Shown here: in pieces, positions 1-6,679 of the stretch | Layout: each line of letters begins with the position of its first letter | Position numbering within the stretch: position 1 is the first letter of the stretch | Assembly: GCA_045648765.1 (NCBI GenBank) | Contig: JAZROQ010000037.1 | Span: 1-15,437, forward strand | Direction: 5' to 3' | Origin: RGIG3009 sp045648765 | GTDB lineage: Bacteria > Bacillota > Clostridia > Oscillospirales > Acutalibacteraceae | Length of the DNA stretch: 15,437 nucleotides | Program-made: the position numbers and the translations under genes | The notes under the pieces: model-generated | Database searches by the model: none | Told to the model about the DNA's origin: nothing | The model's input: only the letters and a program-made list of their open reading frames with translations

Positions 1-897
1 TGTTCCCACTTGCGAACGACGGTCAGCGGCAATGGCGGATTGTTGCTCGGTTTGTTTGGCTTCCAACAACCGAGAACGCAAAACACGCATGGCCTTATCT
101 TTGTTTTTAAACTGGCTTCGCTCGTCTTGACATTCCACCACTGTACCGGTCGGCACGTGCGTAATACGAATAGCCGATTCCGTTTTATTAATATGCTGAC
201 CGCCCGCACCGCTGGAACGGAACGTATCAATTTGCAAATCAGCAGGGTTAATATCAATATCAACTTCCTCTGCTTCGGGCAAAATAGCCACCGTCACTGT
301 GGAAGTATGAATGCGGCCACCCGCTTCGGTTTCGGGCACACGTTGAACGCGGTGCACCCCGCTTTCAAATTTCAGTTTGCTGTAAGCGCCTTCACCAATA
401 ATCATAAAACTGATTTCTTTGTATCCGCCAAGCTCGGTTTCATTCACGTTAACCGCTTCGGTTTGATAGCCGTTTGCTTGGGCGTACAATCCATACATGC
501 GGTATAAGCTCCCCGCAAACAAAGCCGATTCTTCCCCACCTGCTCCGGCTCGGATTTCTACAATCACGTTACGATCATCGTTGGGGTCACGCGGTAACAA
601 CAAGATTTTCAGTTCGTCGGCACAGCGCTCTGCTTTTTCGCGGCTTTCGTGTAATTCTTCTTCTGCCAGTTCGCGCAACTCACGGTCTATTCCCGACGTG
701 TCCAACAACGTTCTGGCTTCTTGCTCCGATTCACGCGCCGCGGCATATTCGCGGTATTTTTCCACAATCGGTTCCAAGTGTTTGCTTTCTCGCATAAGTT
801 CGCGATAAACATCCGTTTGCGCAATCACCGAAGGATCACATAACCGTGCCATGACTTCTTCATATCGTTTTTCAACGTCTTTAAGACGGTCTAACAT
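1..897 (-). CDS. prfA: Peptide chain release factor 1 (RF1), 3' part missing
   Basis: RF1 recognises UAA and UAG stop codons in the ribosomal A site and triggers hydrolysis of peptidyl-tRNA. The minus-strand frame is open from ATG at 897 to the window edge, giving 299 codons of the roughly 355 usual for the family, so the C-terminus lies outside. The peptide starts MLDRLKDVEKRYEEV. The stop-codon recognition tripeptide is of the RF1 P-x-T type (P188-E-T190, in RVPETEAGGRIHTS), not the SPF of RF2. The catalytic GGQ is at residues 232-234 (SGAGGQHINKTES), and its glutamine is the usual target of PrmC methylation. A weak AAGGA site about 10 nt upstream lies inside the end of the DUF951 gene, whose stop is only 7 nt away, so the two genes are probably co-transcribed. 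Identification is secure. Confidence 0.97.
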   Translation of the reverse strand, partial: MLDRLKDVEKRYEEVMARLCDPSVIAQTDVYRELMRESKHLEPIVEKYREYAAARESEQEARTLLDTSGIDRELRELAEEELHESREKAERCADELKILLLPRDPNDDRNVIVEIRAGAGGEESALFAGSLYRMYGLYAQANGYQTEAVNVNETELGGYKEISFMIIGEGAYSKLKFESGVHRVQRVPETEAGGRIHTSTVTVAILPEAEEVDIDINPADLQIDTFRSSGAGGQHINKTESAIRITHVPTGTVVECQDERSQFKNKDKAMRVLRSRLLEAKQTEQQSAIAADRRSQVGT

Positions 898-904
898 TCA
901 CGGT

Positions 905-1099
905 TCATCCTTCCTCTTGCGGTGCGCGTTCAATGCGACGAATGTTTTTTTCCGCTTTGTGGCGAGGCAACATAATTTCGTGTCCGCAACCTTCGCAATG
1001 CAAACGAAAATCCATGCCGATACGCAGCACAGAAAACCGATATTCACCGCAAGGATGCGGTTTTTTCATCACCAAAACATCACCAACACGAATATCCAT
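905..1099 (-). CDS. DUF951 family small protein
   Basis: This is a 64-residue protein starting MDIRVGDVLVMKKPHPCG and matching the DUF951 family of Bacillota, whose members have this length and no established function. Visible features are the VGDVLVMKKPHPCG start, Cys17, and a C-E-G-C-G-H motif (Cys35, Cys38, His40). These residues could bind a metal, though this is inference. A longer in-frame reading from 1183 exists, but the ATG at 1099 is preferred because a GAGGTGG Shine-Dalgarno lies a few bases upstream and the family begins at this methionine. The stop is 7 nt before the prfA start, so the gene is probably the first cistron of a DUF951-prfA transcript driven by the promoter at 1136-1165. 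It may have a translation-related role by association only. Confidence 0.88.
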   Translation of the reverse strand: MDIRVGDVLVMKKPHPCGEYRFSVLRIGMDFRLHCEGCGHEIMLPRHKAEKNIRRIERAPQEEG

Positions 1100-1135
1100 T
1101 TCCCCACCTCGCCATAGCAATACTATCACAAATAT

Positions 1136-1165
1136 AGTATAGCACAAACTATCGCTTTTCCGCAA
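1136..1165 (-). promoter_or_regulatory. Predicted sigma-A promoter for DUF951-prfA
   Basis: Read on the minus strand, a -35-like TTGCGG (1160-1165) and a -10 TATACT (1136-1141) are separated by 18 bp and point towards the DUF951 gene, whose ATG is at 1099. The -10 box is good and the -35 box is imperfect. It is arranged back to back with the plus-strand promoter at 1186-1214. Confidence 0.5.
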
Positions 1166-1185
1166 GTAGAACCTTAAAAACAAAG

Positions 1186-1214
1186 TTGACTTTTTGGTGT
1201 TTTATTGATATACT
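1186..1214 (+). promoter_or_regulatory. Predicted sigma-A promoter for the COG2509 gene
   Basis: TTGACT (1186-1191), a 17-bp spacer, then TATACT (1209-1214): near-consensus -35 and -10 boxes at ideal spacing. The start of transcription would fall around 1221, leaving a 5' UTR of about 35 nt that contains the AGGAGG ribosome binding site (1243-1248) six bases before the ATG at 1255. Confidence 0.75.
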
Positions 1215-1254
1215 ATACCGTTGGTGACATCCTATTCCTTTTAGGAGGTTCTTT

Positions 1255-2658
1255 ATGAAAAAAGACGTTGTTATTGTCGGCGCCGGCCCTGCGGGTATCT
1301 TCACCGCATTGGAGCTTATTCGCAAAGGTTGCCGCAAAGAAATTGTGATTGTCGAAAAAGGCCAAGCTATCGAAAACCGCCGTTGCCCCAAAAGCAAAAC
1401 GGGCAAATGTGTCAACTGCAAACCGTATTGCCACATCACCACCGGTTTTTCGGGTGCAGGCGCATTTTCCGACGGTAAATTGTCGTTAAGTTACGAAGTC
1501 GGCGGCGACTTCCCCTCGCTCATTGGCGAAGATTTAGCGCAAGAACTCATCAACTATGCCGACGGCATTTATCTGGAATTTGGTGCCGATACCCATGTTG
1601 AGGGTCTTGGCAACACCGAAGAAGTCAAAGAAATCCGCAAACGTGCCATTCAAGCGGGTCTTAAATTGGTGGACTGCCCCATTCGTCACATGGGCACCGA
1701 AAAAGCACAAGGCATTTATCTTTCTATCGAACAATATTTGCAACAACACGGTGTGGAAATGATGTTTGGCTACGAATGCTCCGATTTGTTGTTAGACGGT
1801 GAAAACTGCTTGGGCGTGTGCATCACCAACGGCAAAGAAGAACTCGAAATCCGCGCCGAACGAACCGTCATTGCCACTGGTCGCCGTGGCGCCGACTGGT
1901 TGGAAAAAATTTGTGCCGAACACAACATTGCCCACCAACCCGGCACCGTCGATATCGGTGTGCGCGTGGAAGTGCGCAACGAAGTGATGGAAAAAGTCAA
2001 CAAAACGTTGTACGAATCCAAACTCATCGGCTATCCCCGCCCGTTCAAAAATAAAGTGCGTACCTTCTGTCAAAACCCCGGCGGTTTTGTCAGCCAAGAA
2101 AACTACGATAACGACTTGGCAGTGGTCAACGGTCACTCGTACAAAGAACTCAAATCCAATAACACCAACTTGGCAATTTTGTGTTCGCACAACTTCAACC
2201 AACCGTTTAACCAACCCATCGAGTATGCCCAAAAAGTGGGCGAACTCACCAATATGCTCGGTGCCGGTCACATTCTGGTACAACGCTTTGGCGATATTTT
2301 GGATGGCAAACGCACCTGGCAAAAAGAACTTGCACAATCCAACCTAAAACCCACCTTGCCCGATGCTGTGGCGGGTGATATCACCGCCGCCATGCCGTAC
2401 CGTGCGATGATTAACATTATCAACTTTATCCAAGCGGTCGACCACGTGGTACCTGGTTTTGCCTCGTACGAAACACTGCTTTATTCTCCCGAACTCAAAT
2501 TCTACAGCAACCGCGTGCGCATGGATACCGACTTAAACACCAACGTCAAAGGCTTGCACTGCTTGGGTGATTCCAGCGGCTGGACCCGCGGACTGATGAT
2601 GGCTTCGGTCATGGGCGTTCTCATGGGTCGCAAAATCGCCGAACAAGACGAAAAATAA
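1255..2658 (+). CDS. COG2509-type FAD-dependent dehydrogenase
   Basis: This 467-residue flavoprotein resembles the uncharacterised FAD-dependent dehydrogenases of COG2509, common in Clostridia; the natural substrate of the family is not known to me. An N-terminal dinucleotide-binding fold is visible as VVIVGAGPAGIFTALE (GxGxxG, Gly9-Gly11-Gly14), with the acidic end of the second strand at IVIVEKG. A cysteine-rich segment follows (Cys44, Cys52, Cys55, Cys59) and leads into the conserved SGAGAFSDGKLSL stretch. A second FAD-contacting motif, TVIATGRRGADW, is near residue 210. The C-terminal LHCLGDSSGWTRGLMMASVMG is the usual FAD-closing motif. The start is fixed by AGGAGG at 1243-1248 with ideal spacing. 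The gene is monocistronic, with its own promoter and terminator. Cytoplasmic, since no signal peptide or membrane segment is seen. Confidence 0.88.
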   Translation: MKKDVVIVGAGPAGIFTALELIRKGCRKEIVIVEKGQAIENRRCPKSKTGKCVNCKPYCHITTGFSGAGAFSDGKLSLSYEVGGDFPSLIGEDLAQELINYADGIYLEFGADTHVEGLGNTEEVKEIRKRAIQAGLKLVDCPIRHMGTEKAQGIYLSIEQYLQQHGVEMMFGYECSDLLLDGENCLGVCITNGKEELEIRAERTVIATGRRGADWLEKICAEHNIAHQPGTVDIGVRVEVRNEVMEKVNKTLYESKLIGYPRPFKNKVRTFCQNPGGFVSQENYDNDLAVVNGHSYKELKSNNTNLAILCSHNFNQPFNQPIEYAQKVGELTNMLGAGHILVQRFGDILDGKRTWQKELAQSNLKPTLPDAVAGDITAAMPYRAMINIINFIQAVDHVVPGFASYETLLYSPELKFYSNRVRMDTDLNTNVKGLHCLGDSSGWTRGLMMASVMGVLMGRKIAEQDEK

Positions 2659-2668
2659 TTTTTTACTG

Positions 2669-2701
2669 ATAACCACCGATTGCTCGGTGGTTATTATTTT
2701 T
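2669..2701 (+). terminator. Intrinsic terminator after the COG2509 gene
   Basis: An 11-bp stem (2669-2679 with 2684-2694; core AACCACCGA / TCGGTGGTT) with a 4-nt loop is followed by a T-rich tract to 2701. It begins 11 nt after the stop codon. Confidence 0.85.
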
Positions 2702-2716
2702 GGCGGTAAATTTTGG

Positions 2717-2745
2717 TTGACTTTTCCCTATGGATTTGATATAGT
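2717..2745 (+). promoter_or_regulatory. Predicted sigma-A promoter for the lipoprotein leader
   Basis: TTGACT (2717-2722), a 17-bp spacer and TATAGT (2740-2745). Both boxes are close to consensus. Transcription would start near 2752, just upstream of the attenuator-like leader and about 125 nt before the lipoprotein start codon. Confidence 0.75.
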
Positions 2746-2751
2746 AGATGC

Positions 2752-2847
2752 GTAAGAAGTGACGTACATCCGACGATTTGTGCGCCATGTTTATAGACTG
2801 CACAAAGCGCACAAATCATCTGCCTTGGGGATGATTTGTGCTTTTTT
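2752..2847 (+). promoter_or_regulatory. Attenuator-like leader RNA with antiterminator and terminator
   Basis: The predicted leader of about 95 nt has three segments. Segment A (2772-2785, ending GATTTGTGCGC) is complementary to segment B (2807-2820, GCGCACAAATC then ATC) with one mismatch in 14. Segment B is also perfectly complementary over 12 bp to segment C (2830-2841), and that hairpin is followed directly by six T residues. B can therefore pair with A (antiterminator) or with C (terminator), the classic layout of transcription attenuation. A second GCACAAA copy at 2800-2806 could also compete for A. Only 28 nt separate the terminator from the lipoprotein start, leaving no room for another promoter, so the gene seems to depend on read-through. 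I recognise no known riboswitch, T-box or protein-binding element, and the signal is unknown. A free-standing small RNA is the alternative. Confidence 0.6.
2809..2847 (+). terminator. Intrinsic terminator inside the lipoprotein leader
   Basis: A perfect 12-bp stem (GCACAAATCATC at 2809-2820 with 2830-2841) with a 9-nt loop is followed by TTTTTT (2842-2847). It lies between the promoter at 2717-2745 and the lipoprotein gene, so it would stop most transcripts unless segment B is paired elsewhere. Confidence 0.8.
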
Positions 2848-2875
2848 GTCCCCTGTAACAGAAAGGAGAATGAGA

Positions 2876-3850
2876 ATGAAAATGAGAAAGAAAATGACAC
2901 GAACAATGATGAGTTTCCTCTGTGCTTTTCTTACGCTTTTTCTTACAGCGTGTGGACCTGAGAAACCGGTACCGTCCGTTACAACCATCACCACCTCAAC
3001 AACGAGCACCTCTTTGACTACAAGCGTTACAGAGAAAACCCCTACCACAAGCTCCACAAAAACAAAAAAACCCGAAACAACAACGAAACCCGTCATCGGT
3101 GAACCGGTGACCGTATTACCGAAAAAGTTTTCCGACTACGATTCAAAAACAAAAGATTTCCTTGTCAGCTGTGGATTGACGGAGAAAATGTTAGATGTTA
3201 ACAAGCAGAAATTAACCTGTACTGAAAAAGGAAATCAATACTCCCCTCTGTACGAAACCTACGAAGGAGAACACGCACAATATACTTTTTACGACACCAA
3301 CGGACTACTGACGTTTTTTGCTCGTAAAATTCCGCTCCCGGCCATGGGCAAGGAAAAAAGCGAAGCTGCAGTTTTGGTAATTGCTCGACAATTGGCAGGC
3401 TTGTATATTCCGATTTCAGAGTATCGCGAAAAAGTTTCTGTATATGAGGACGAGTATATCGTCTCTTATCGGTGGGTTGTTGGCGAATATGAAACGTTTC
3501 GCGGTGTGACAATAGACATCCGAAAAGACGGTGTGGTAGAGGTGATTTTTGTTAATAAGCTGGATATTTTGCAGGACATGTCAGCACCGAAAATTGATGA
3601 AGAGGCTTTGTATCGCGAATGCGATAACGTCCTAAAAAAGAGTTATTATGAAAAGAATTATGTATCCTTTGAAATTCTTGATAAAGTATTGGACGTAAAG
3701 GACGAGCGGTATTTAATCCGTTACCAGTGGCAGCCGGAGATCAAAAACGGAGAAGTGGTGTTACTTTGCAATTGTTCTCCGCTTTTGGAAGATGGTATAA
3801 AAGGTCGATTACGATGGGTTGCAGTACCGTTATCCAAAGTCGCAGTATAG
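2876..3850 (+). CDS. Putative lipoprotein with Thr/Ser-rich linker
   Basis: This is a 324-residue exported lipoprotein of unknown function. The N-terminus is a typical type II signal peptide: a basic start (MKMRKKMTR), a hydrophobic core, and a lipobox LTAC with the lipidated cysteine at residue 26. Residues 34-70 are a low-complexity linker with 25 Thr or Ser among 37 residues, then a globular region runs to the end. Two stretches in the second half (near TIDIRKDGVVEVIFVN and LIRYQWQPEIKNGEVVLL) read like alternating beta strands, vaguely like PepSY/YcdB-type domains, but I cannot assign a family. The ATG at 2876 is chosen because AAAGGAG (2863-2868) is 7 nt upstream. The ATG at 2870 is too close, and the in-frame GTG at 2759 would run through the leader hairpins. 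Expression probably depends on the attenuator-like leader. Confidence 0.82.
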   Translation: MKMRKKMTRTMMSFLCAFLTLFLTACGPEKPVPSVTTITTSTTSTSLTTSVTEKTPTTSSTKTKKPETTTKPVIGEPVTVLPKKFSDYDSKTKDFLVSCGLTEKMLDVNKQKLTCTEKGNQYSPLYETYEGEHAQYTFYDTNGLLTFFARKIPLPAMGKEKSEAAVLVIARQLAGLYIPISEYREKVSVYEDEYIVSYRWVVGEYETFRGVTIDIRKDGVVEVIFVNKLDILQDMSAPKIDEEALYRECDNVLKKSYYEKNYVSFEILDKVLDVKDERYLIRYQWQPEIKNGEVVLLCNCSPLLEDGIKGRLRWVAVPLSKVAV

Positions 3851-3860
3851 ATACATCAAC

Positions 3861-3898
3861 AAAAAGACAGATGAGCAAACGCTCATCTGTCTTTTTTT
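3861..3898. terminator. Bidirectional intrinsic terminator
   Basis: A perfect 11-bp stem GACAGATGAGC / GCTCATCTGTC (3866-3876 and 3881-3891) with a 4-nt loop has A residues on the left (3861-3865) and T residues on the right (3892-3898), so it can work on both strands. It closes the lipoprotein gene from the left and the Rieske flavoprotein gene from the right. The stop codon of the latter (3883-3885) lies inside the stem. Confidence 0.9.
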
Positions 3899-5190
3899 CG
3901 TGGTAAATCACCGGTTGAGGGTCCGTTGAGTAATGTGCCGTCTTTGGCAAAGCGGGAACCGTGGCATCCGCAATCCCAACTGTGCTCCTGCGGGTTCCAT
4001 TTGAGCGCACAACCCAAATGCGGACACCGCGGCACGGTTGGTGTGAGTAATCCCAACGTTGATTCTGCCGCGTTCACCGCCAATTGTTTGTGCCAAACAC
4101 GGCGGTCGGGGCGGAAAACCAATGCCCATTCTTTGGGCCTCCCCGCAATTTCGGCAGTGAGCAACAAAGCCGACACCATAGCCGACGTCATGCCCCATCC
4201 ACCAAAACCCGTTGCCACATACACCGACGGTCTTGACGGTGAATACCGCCCAATATACGGTATGCCGTCCAAACTCATGCAATCTTGTGTTGCCCAGCGG
4301 TGTTTTACTTTGGCGTTTGGAAAATACTTTTTTGCAAACGCTTCGGCAGCTTTGTAACCCTCGCCTTGTTTGCCGGTGCGGTGTCCCCCGCCACCAACCA
4401 AAACGTAGTTGCCGTATTGCCGCAACGTAATACCATCTTGTTTATCACTCCACATCATCCCCGACGGCACCGTTGCATTTTCCAACGCCACCACATAGGA
4501 ACGGTGCTGATACAATTTTAGAAAATACGCACCGTGTCGGTTCAAAAACGGGAAATGTGTTGCCACGATGATAGCGCGTGCCGTAATGGTCACGCCGTCA
4601 TCCGTCAGAGCCGTATTGGCATCTATTTTCCGCACGCGCGTGTGCTCATATATCGGCACGTTTTTCGATAACGCTTTCATCAACATCAAGGGGTTCATCT
4701 GCGCTTGGCGCGGTATTTTGAGCGCCCCTGCTGTGGGCATATCTATAGGTGCTACTTGCGCCCACTCGGCTTCACCGCCAATTCGTTTAAGTGTCGAGCG
4801 TTCTGCGCTAAGCGCCAATCGATCCGCCAAAGAATAGACGTATGCATCACATTCTTCATATTCAAAATCAAGGCACTCTGCCAAACGGCAATATTCCGAG
4901 AGCGCCTCTTGTTGCGCGGTGTAATATTGCCGCGCCGCTTCCAATCCGTATTTTCGTTCGATTTTGTGATATATCACCCCGTGTTGCGATGTGATTTTGG
5001 CGGTCGTGCGACCGCTCACACCCTCGGCAACTTTATTTGCTTCTGCCACCGCCACCGAAAGCCCCGCTCGTTGCAAATATTCCGCGCACAGCAAACCGGT
5101 AATCCCCCCACCGATAATCAGCACATCCACGTTCAAGTTCTGTTTAAGTTTTGAAAAATCGGGGAGCGTCGTTTGCCAAAAAGAATCCAT
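3883..5190 (-). CDS. FAD-dependent oxidoreductase with C-terminal Rieske domain
   Basis: This 435-residue protein combines a DAO-type flavin oxidoreductase with a C-terminal Rieske [2Fe-2S] domain, as in Bacillus YhfW-like proteins, whose substrate I do not know. The FAD-binding motif is VLIIGGGITGLLCAEYL (Gly27, Gly29, Gly32), followed by an acidic strand end at AVAEAN and a GRTTAKITSQHG segment. A second FAD motif, VYVATGFGGWGMTSAM, is in the last third. The Rieske cluster ligands are Cys389-x-His391 and Cys407-x-x-His410 (CPHLGC and CGCHGSRF). The start at 5190 is preferred over 5226 because GGAGG (5200-5204) sits 9 nt upstream and the family motif spacing fits. The gene lies 77 nt downstream of hisIE with no terminator between, so read-through from the his operon is possible; I see no convincing promoter of its own. 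The last codons and stop are built into the bidirectional terminator. Confidence 0.87.
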   Translation of the reverse strand: MDSFWQTTLPDFSKLKQNLNVDVLIIGGGITGLLCAEYLQRAGLSVAVAEANKVAEGVSGRTTAKITSQHGVIYHKIERKYGLEAARQYYTAQQEALSEYCRLAECLDFEYEECDAYVYSLADRLALSAERSTLKRIGGEAEWAQVAPIDMPTAGALKIPRQAQMNPLMLMKALSKNVPIYEHTRVRKIDANTALTDDGVTITARAIIVATHFPFLNRHGAYFLKLYQHRSYVVALENATVPSGMMWSDKQDGITLRQYGNYVLVGGGGHRTGKQGEGYKAAEAFAKKYFPNAKVKHRWATQDCMSLDGIPYIGRYSPSRPSVYVATGFGGWGMTSAMVSALLLTAEIAGRPKEWALVFRPDRRVWHKQLAVNAAESTLGLLTPTVPRCPHLGCALKWNPQEHSWDCGCHGSRFAKDGTLLNGPSTGDLPRKKDR

Positions 5191-5267
5191 AAAAAATCGC
5201 CTCCACAGATACAGTATGTCACACAAAAGACACCCTAAATCTGTAAGGCGATAATTTTTAATATAGA

Positions 5268-5915
5268 TTAGGTCATTTTTTCTTGTTTGACTTTGTGGTC
5301 AATCACGTGGCGGGAAGCGAGTTCTTTGCGAACATCGTCGACGGTGATTCCCATTTCCACCATCATCACCATCACGTGGTATGCCAAATCTGCAATTTCA
5401 TAAATGGCTTCTTTTTTATCATCCGATTTGGCGGCGATAATCACTTCTGTGCTTTCTTCACCGATTTTTTTAAGGATTTTATCCATGCCTTTTTGGAACA
5501 AATACGTGGTGTAAGAACCCTCGGGCAAATCGGCTTTGCGGCCTTCTAACAACTCATACAACCCATCCATCGAAAAATCGGCACGGCTTTCGCTGATAAA
5601 CAGCGGTGCCGTAAAGCACGAATCCGTTCCCGTGTGACACGCGGGACCGTCTTTTTCCACCGATACCACTAAGGCATCGCGGTCGCAGTCTGCCGTAATC
5701 GATACAATGTGTTGATAGTTTCCGCTTGTTTCCCCTTTAAGCCACAATTCTTGTCGGGAACGGCTGTAAAAACAAGTCAGTCCTTTTTCCAACGATATTT
5801 TCAGGCTTTCCTCGTTCATGTAAGCAACGGTCAACACTTTTTTGGAAAGGCTGTCCACCACCACCGCAGGAATCAAGCCTTTTTCATCAAACTTTAAATC
5901 CGAAATCGTTATCAT
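5268..5915 (-). CDS. hisIE: Bifunctional phosphoribosyl-AMP cyclohydrolase / phosphoribosyl-ATP pyrophosphatase
   Basis: It carries out steps 2 and 3 of histidine synthesis: PR-ATP to PR-AMP (HisE domain), then opening of the adenine ring to ProFAR (HisI domain). The N-terminal HisI domain (about 1-108) shows the metal-binding ADCDRDAL motif (Asp76, Cys77, Asp78, Asp80) and Cys93-His94 plus Cys100 for zinc. The C-terminal HisE domain (about 115-205) shows the acidic IGEESTEVIIAAK motif (Glu153, Glu154, Glu157) and EIADLAYH (Glu173, Asp176). The length of 215 residues is normal for the fused form. The start ATG overlaps the hisF stop as ATGA and has a GAGGTG site inside hisF. It is the last his gene of the operon. 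Confidence 0.96.
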   Translation of the reverse strand: MITISDLKFDEKGLIPAVVVDSLSKKVLTVAYMNEESLKISLEKGLTCFYSRSRQELWLKGETSGNYQHIVSITADCDRDALVVSVEKDGPACHTGTDSCFTAPLFISESRADFSMDGLYELLEGRKADLPEGSYTTYLFQKGMDKILKKIGEESTEVIIAAKSDDKKEAIYEIADLAYHVMVMMVEMGITVDDVRKELASRHVIDHKVKQEKMT

Positions 5916-6679
5916 TGTTTTACACCTCGCACGTTAATGCCGTTTTGTTGTAACGTCTGTTTTAAATCGGGGATTTTAACCTCGCCAAAATGGAAAATCG
6001 AAGCCGCCAGTCCCGCATCAATATCGGGAATTTCTTTGAACAATTTCACAAAATCTTCAGCGCAACCCGCGCCGCCCGAAGCAATCACCGGCACGTTTAC
6101 AGCGGCGCAAACCTCTTTAAGTAACTCCAAGTCAAAGCCTTTTTTAACACCGTCGGTGTCAATGGAATTCACTACCACTTCGCCGGCACCGTTTGCCACA
6201 CATTGTTTAATCCAAGAAAGTGCTTCTTTGCCGGTATCTTCTCTGCCGCCTTTGGCAAACACGCGAAATTCGCCGTCTACGCGCTTAACGTCCACCGACA
6301 ACACCACACATTGGTTGCCGTATTTAAGCGCCGCTTGCCGCACAAGGTCAGGGTTTTTCAGTGCACCGGAATTAACGCTCACTTTATCGGCGCCGCATTT
6401 GAGAACACGGTCAAAATCATCCACCGTGTTGATACCGCCGCCCACTGTCAGCGGAATAAACACGTTTTGCGCCACTTCGCGCAGAACGTCTGTAAACAGT
6501 TGCCGCGAATCACTGGAAGCCGTAATATCATAAAACACCAGTTCGTCGGCATCGCAATCGCTGTAATATTTGCCAAGTTCCACCGGCGAGGATACGTCGT
6601 TTAGGTCGGCAAAATTAACGCCTTTTACCACTCTGCCGTTTTTCACATCCAAGCATGGGATAATGCGTTTGGTTATCAT
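5912..6679 (-). CDS. hisF: Imidazole glycerol phosphate synthase, cyclase subunit
   Basis: HisF takes ammonia from its partner HisH and converts PRFAR into imidazole glycerol phosphate and AICAR. It is a 255-residue (beta-alpha)8 barrel starting MITKRIIPCLDVKNGRVVKG. The two catalytic aspartates are at Asp11 and Asp130 (LSVDVKR), the same positions as in well-studied family members. Phosphate-binding glycines are seen in TVGGGI, and in the NSIDTDG and ASGGAG segments of the C-terminal half-barrel. Its start overlaps the hisA stop as ATGA behind a GGAGGTGG site, and its own stop overlaps hisIE in the same way, so translation is probably coupled. Confidence 0.97.
   Translation of the reverse strand: MITKRIIPCLDVKNGRVVKGVNFADLNDVSSPVELGKYYSDCDADELVFYDITASSDSRQLFTDVLREVAQNVFIPLTVGGGINTVDDFDRVLKCGADKVSVNSGALKNPDLVRQAALKYGNQCVVLSVDVKRVDGEFRVFAKGGREDTGKEALSWIKQCVANGAGEVVVNSIDTDGVKKGFDLELLKEVCAAVNVPVIASGGAGCAEDFVKLFKEIPDIDAGLAASIFHFGEVKIPDLKQTLQQNGINVRGVKQ

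Noticed and set aside
1792..2337. 181-codon ORF antisense to the COG2509 gene
   Set aside because: A composition-driven shadow of the real gene, with no recognisable domain and no ribosome binding site. Similar long antisense frames at 9971-10528, 12792-13502 and 13897-14643 are rejected for the same reason.
2787..2834. 15-codon ORF in the leader (MFIDCTKRTNHLPWG)
   Set aside because: It spans segment B and could suggest leader-peptide attenuation, but there is no Shine-Dalgarno and no run of codons for one amino acid.
2759..2875. In-frame GTG extension of the lipoprotein through the leader
   Set aside because: The frame is open, but the GTG is about 7 nt from the predicted transcription start, has no ribosome binding site, and would bury the signal peptide behind 39 residues encoded by the hairpins.
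5205..5242. ACAGAT / ATCTGT inverted repeat before the Rieske gene
   Set aside because: Arms of 6 bp separated by 26 nt; too weak to call an operator or a terminator.
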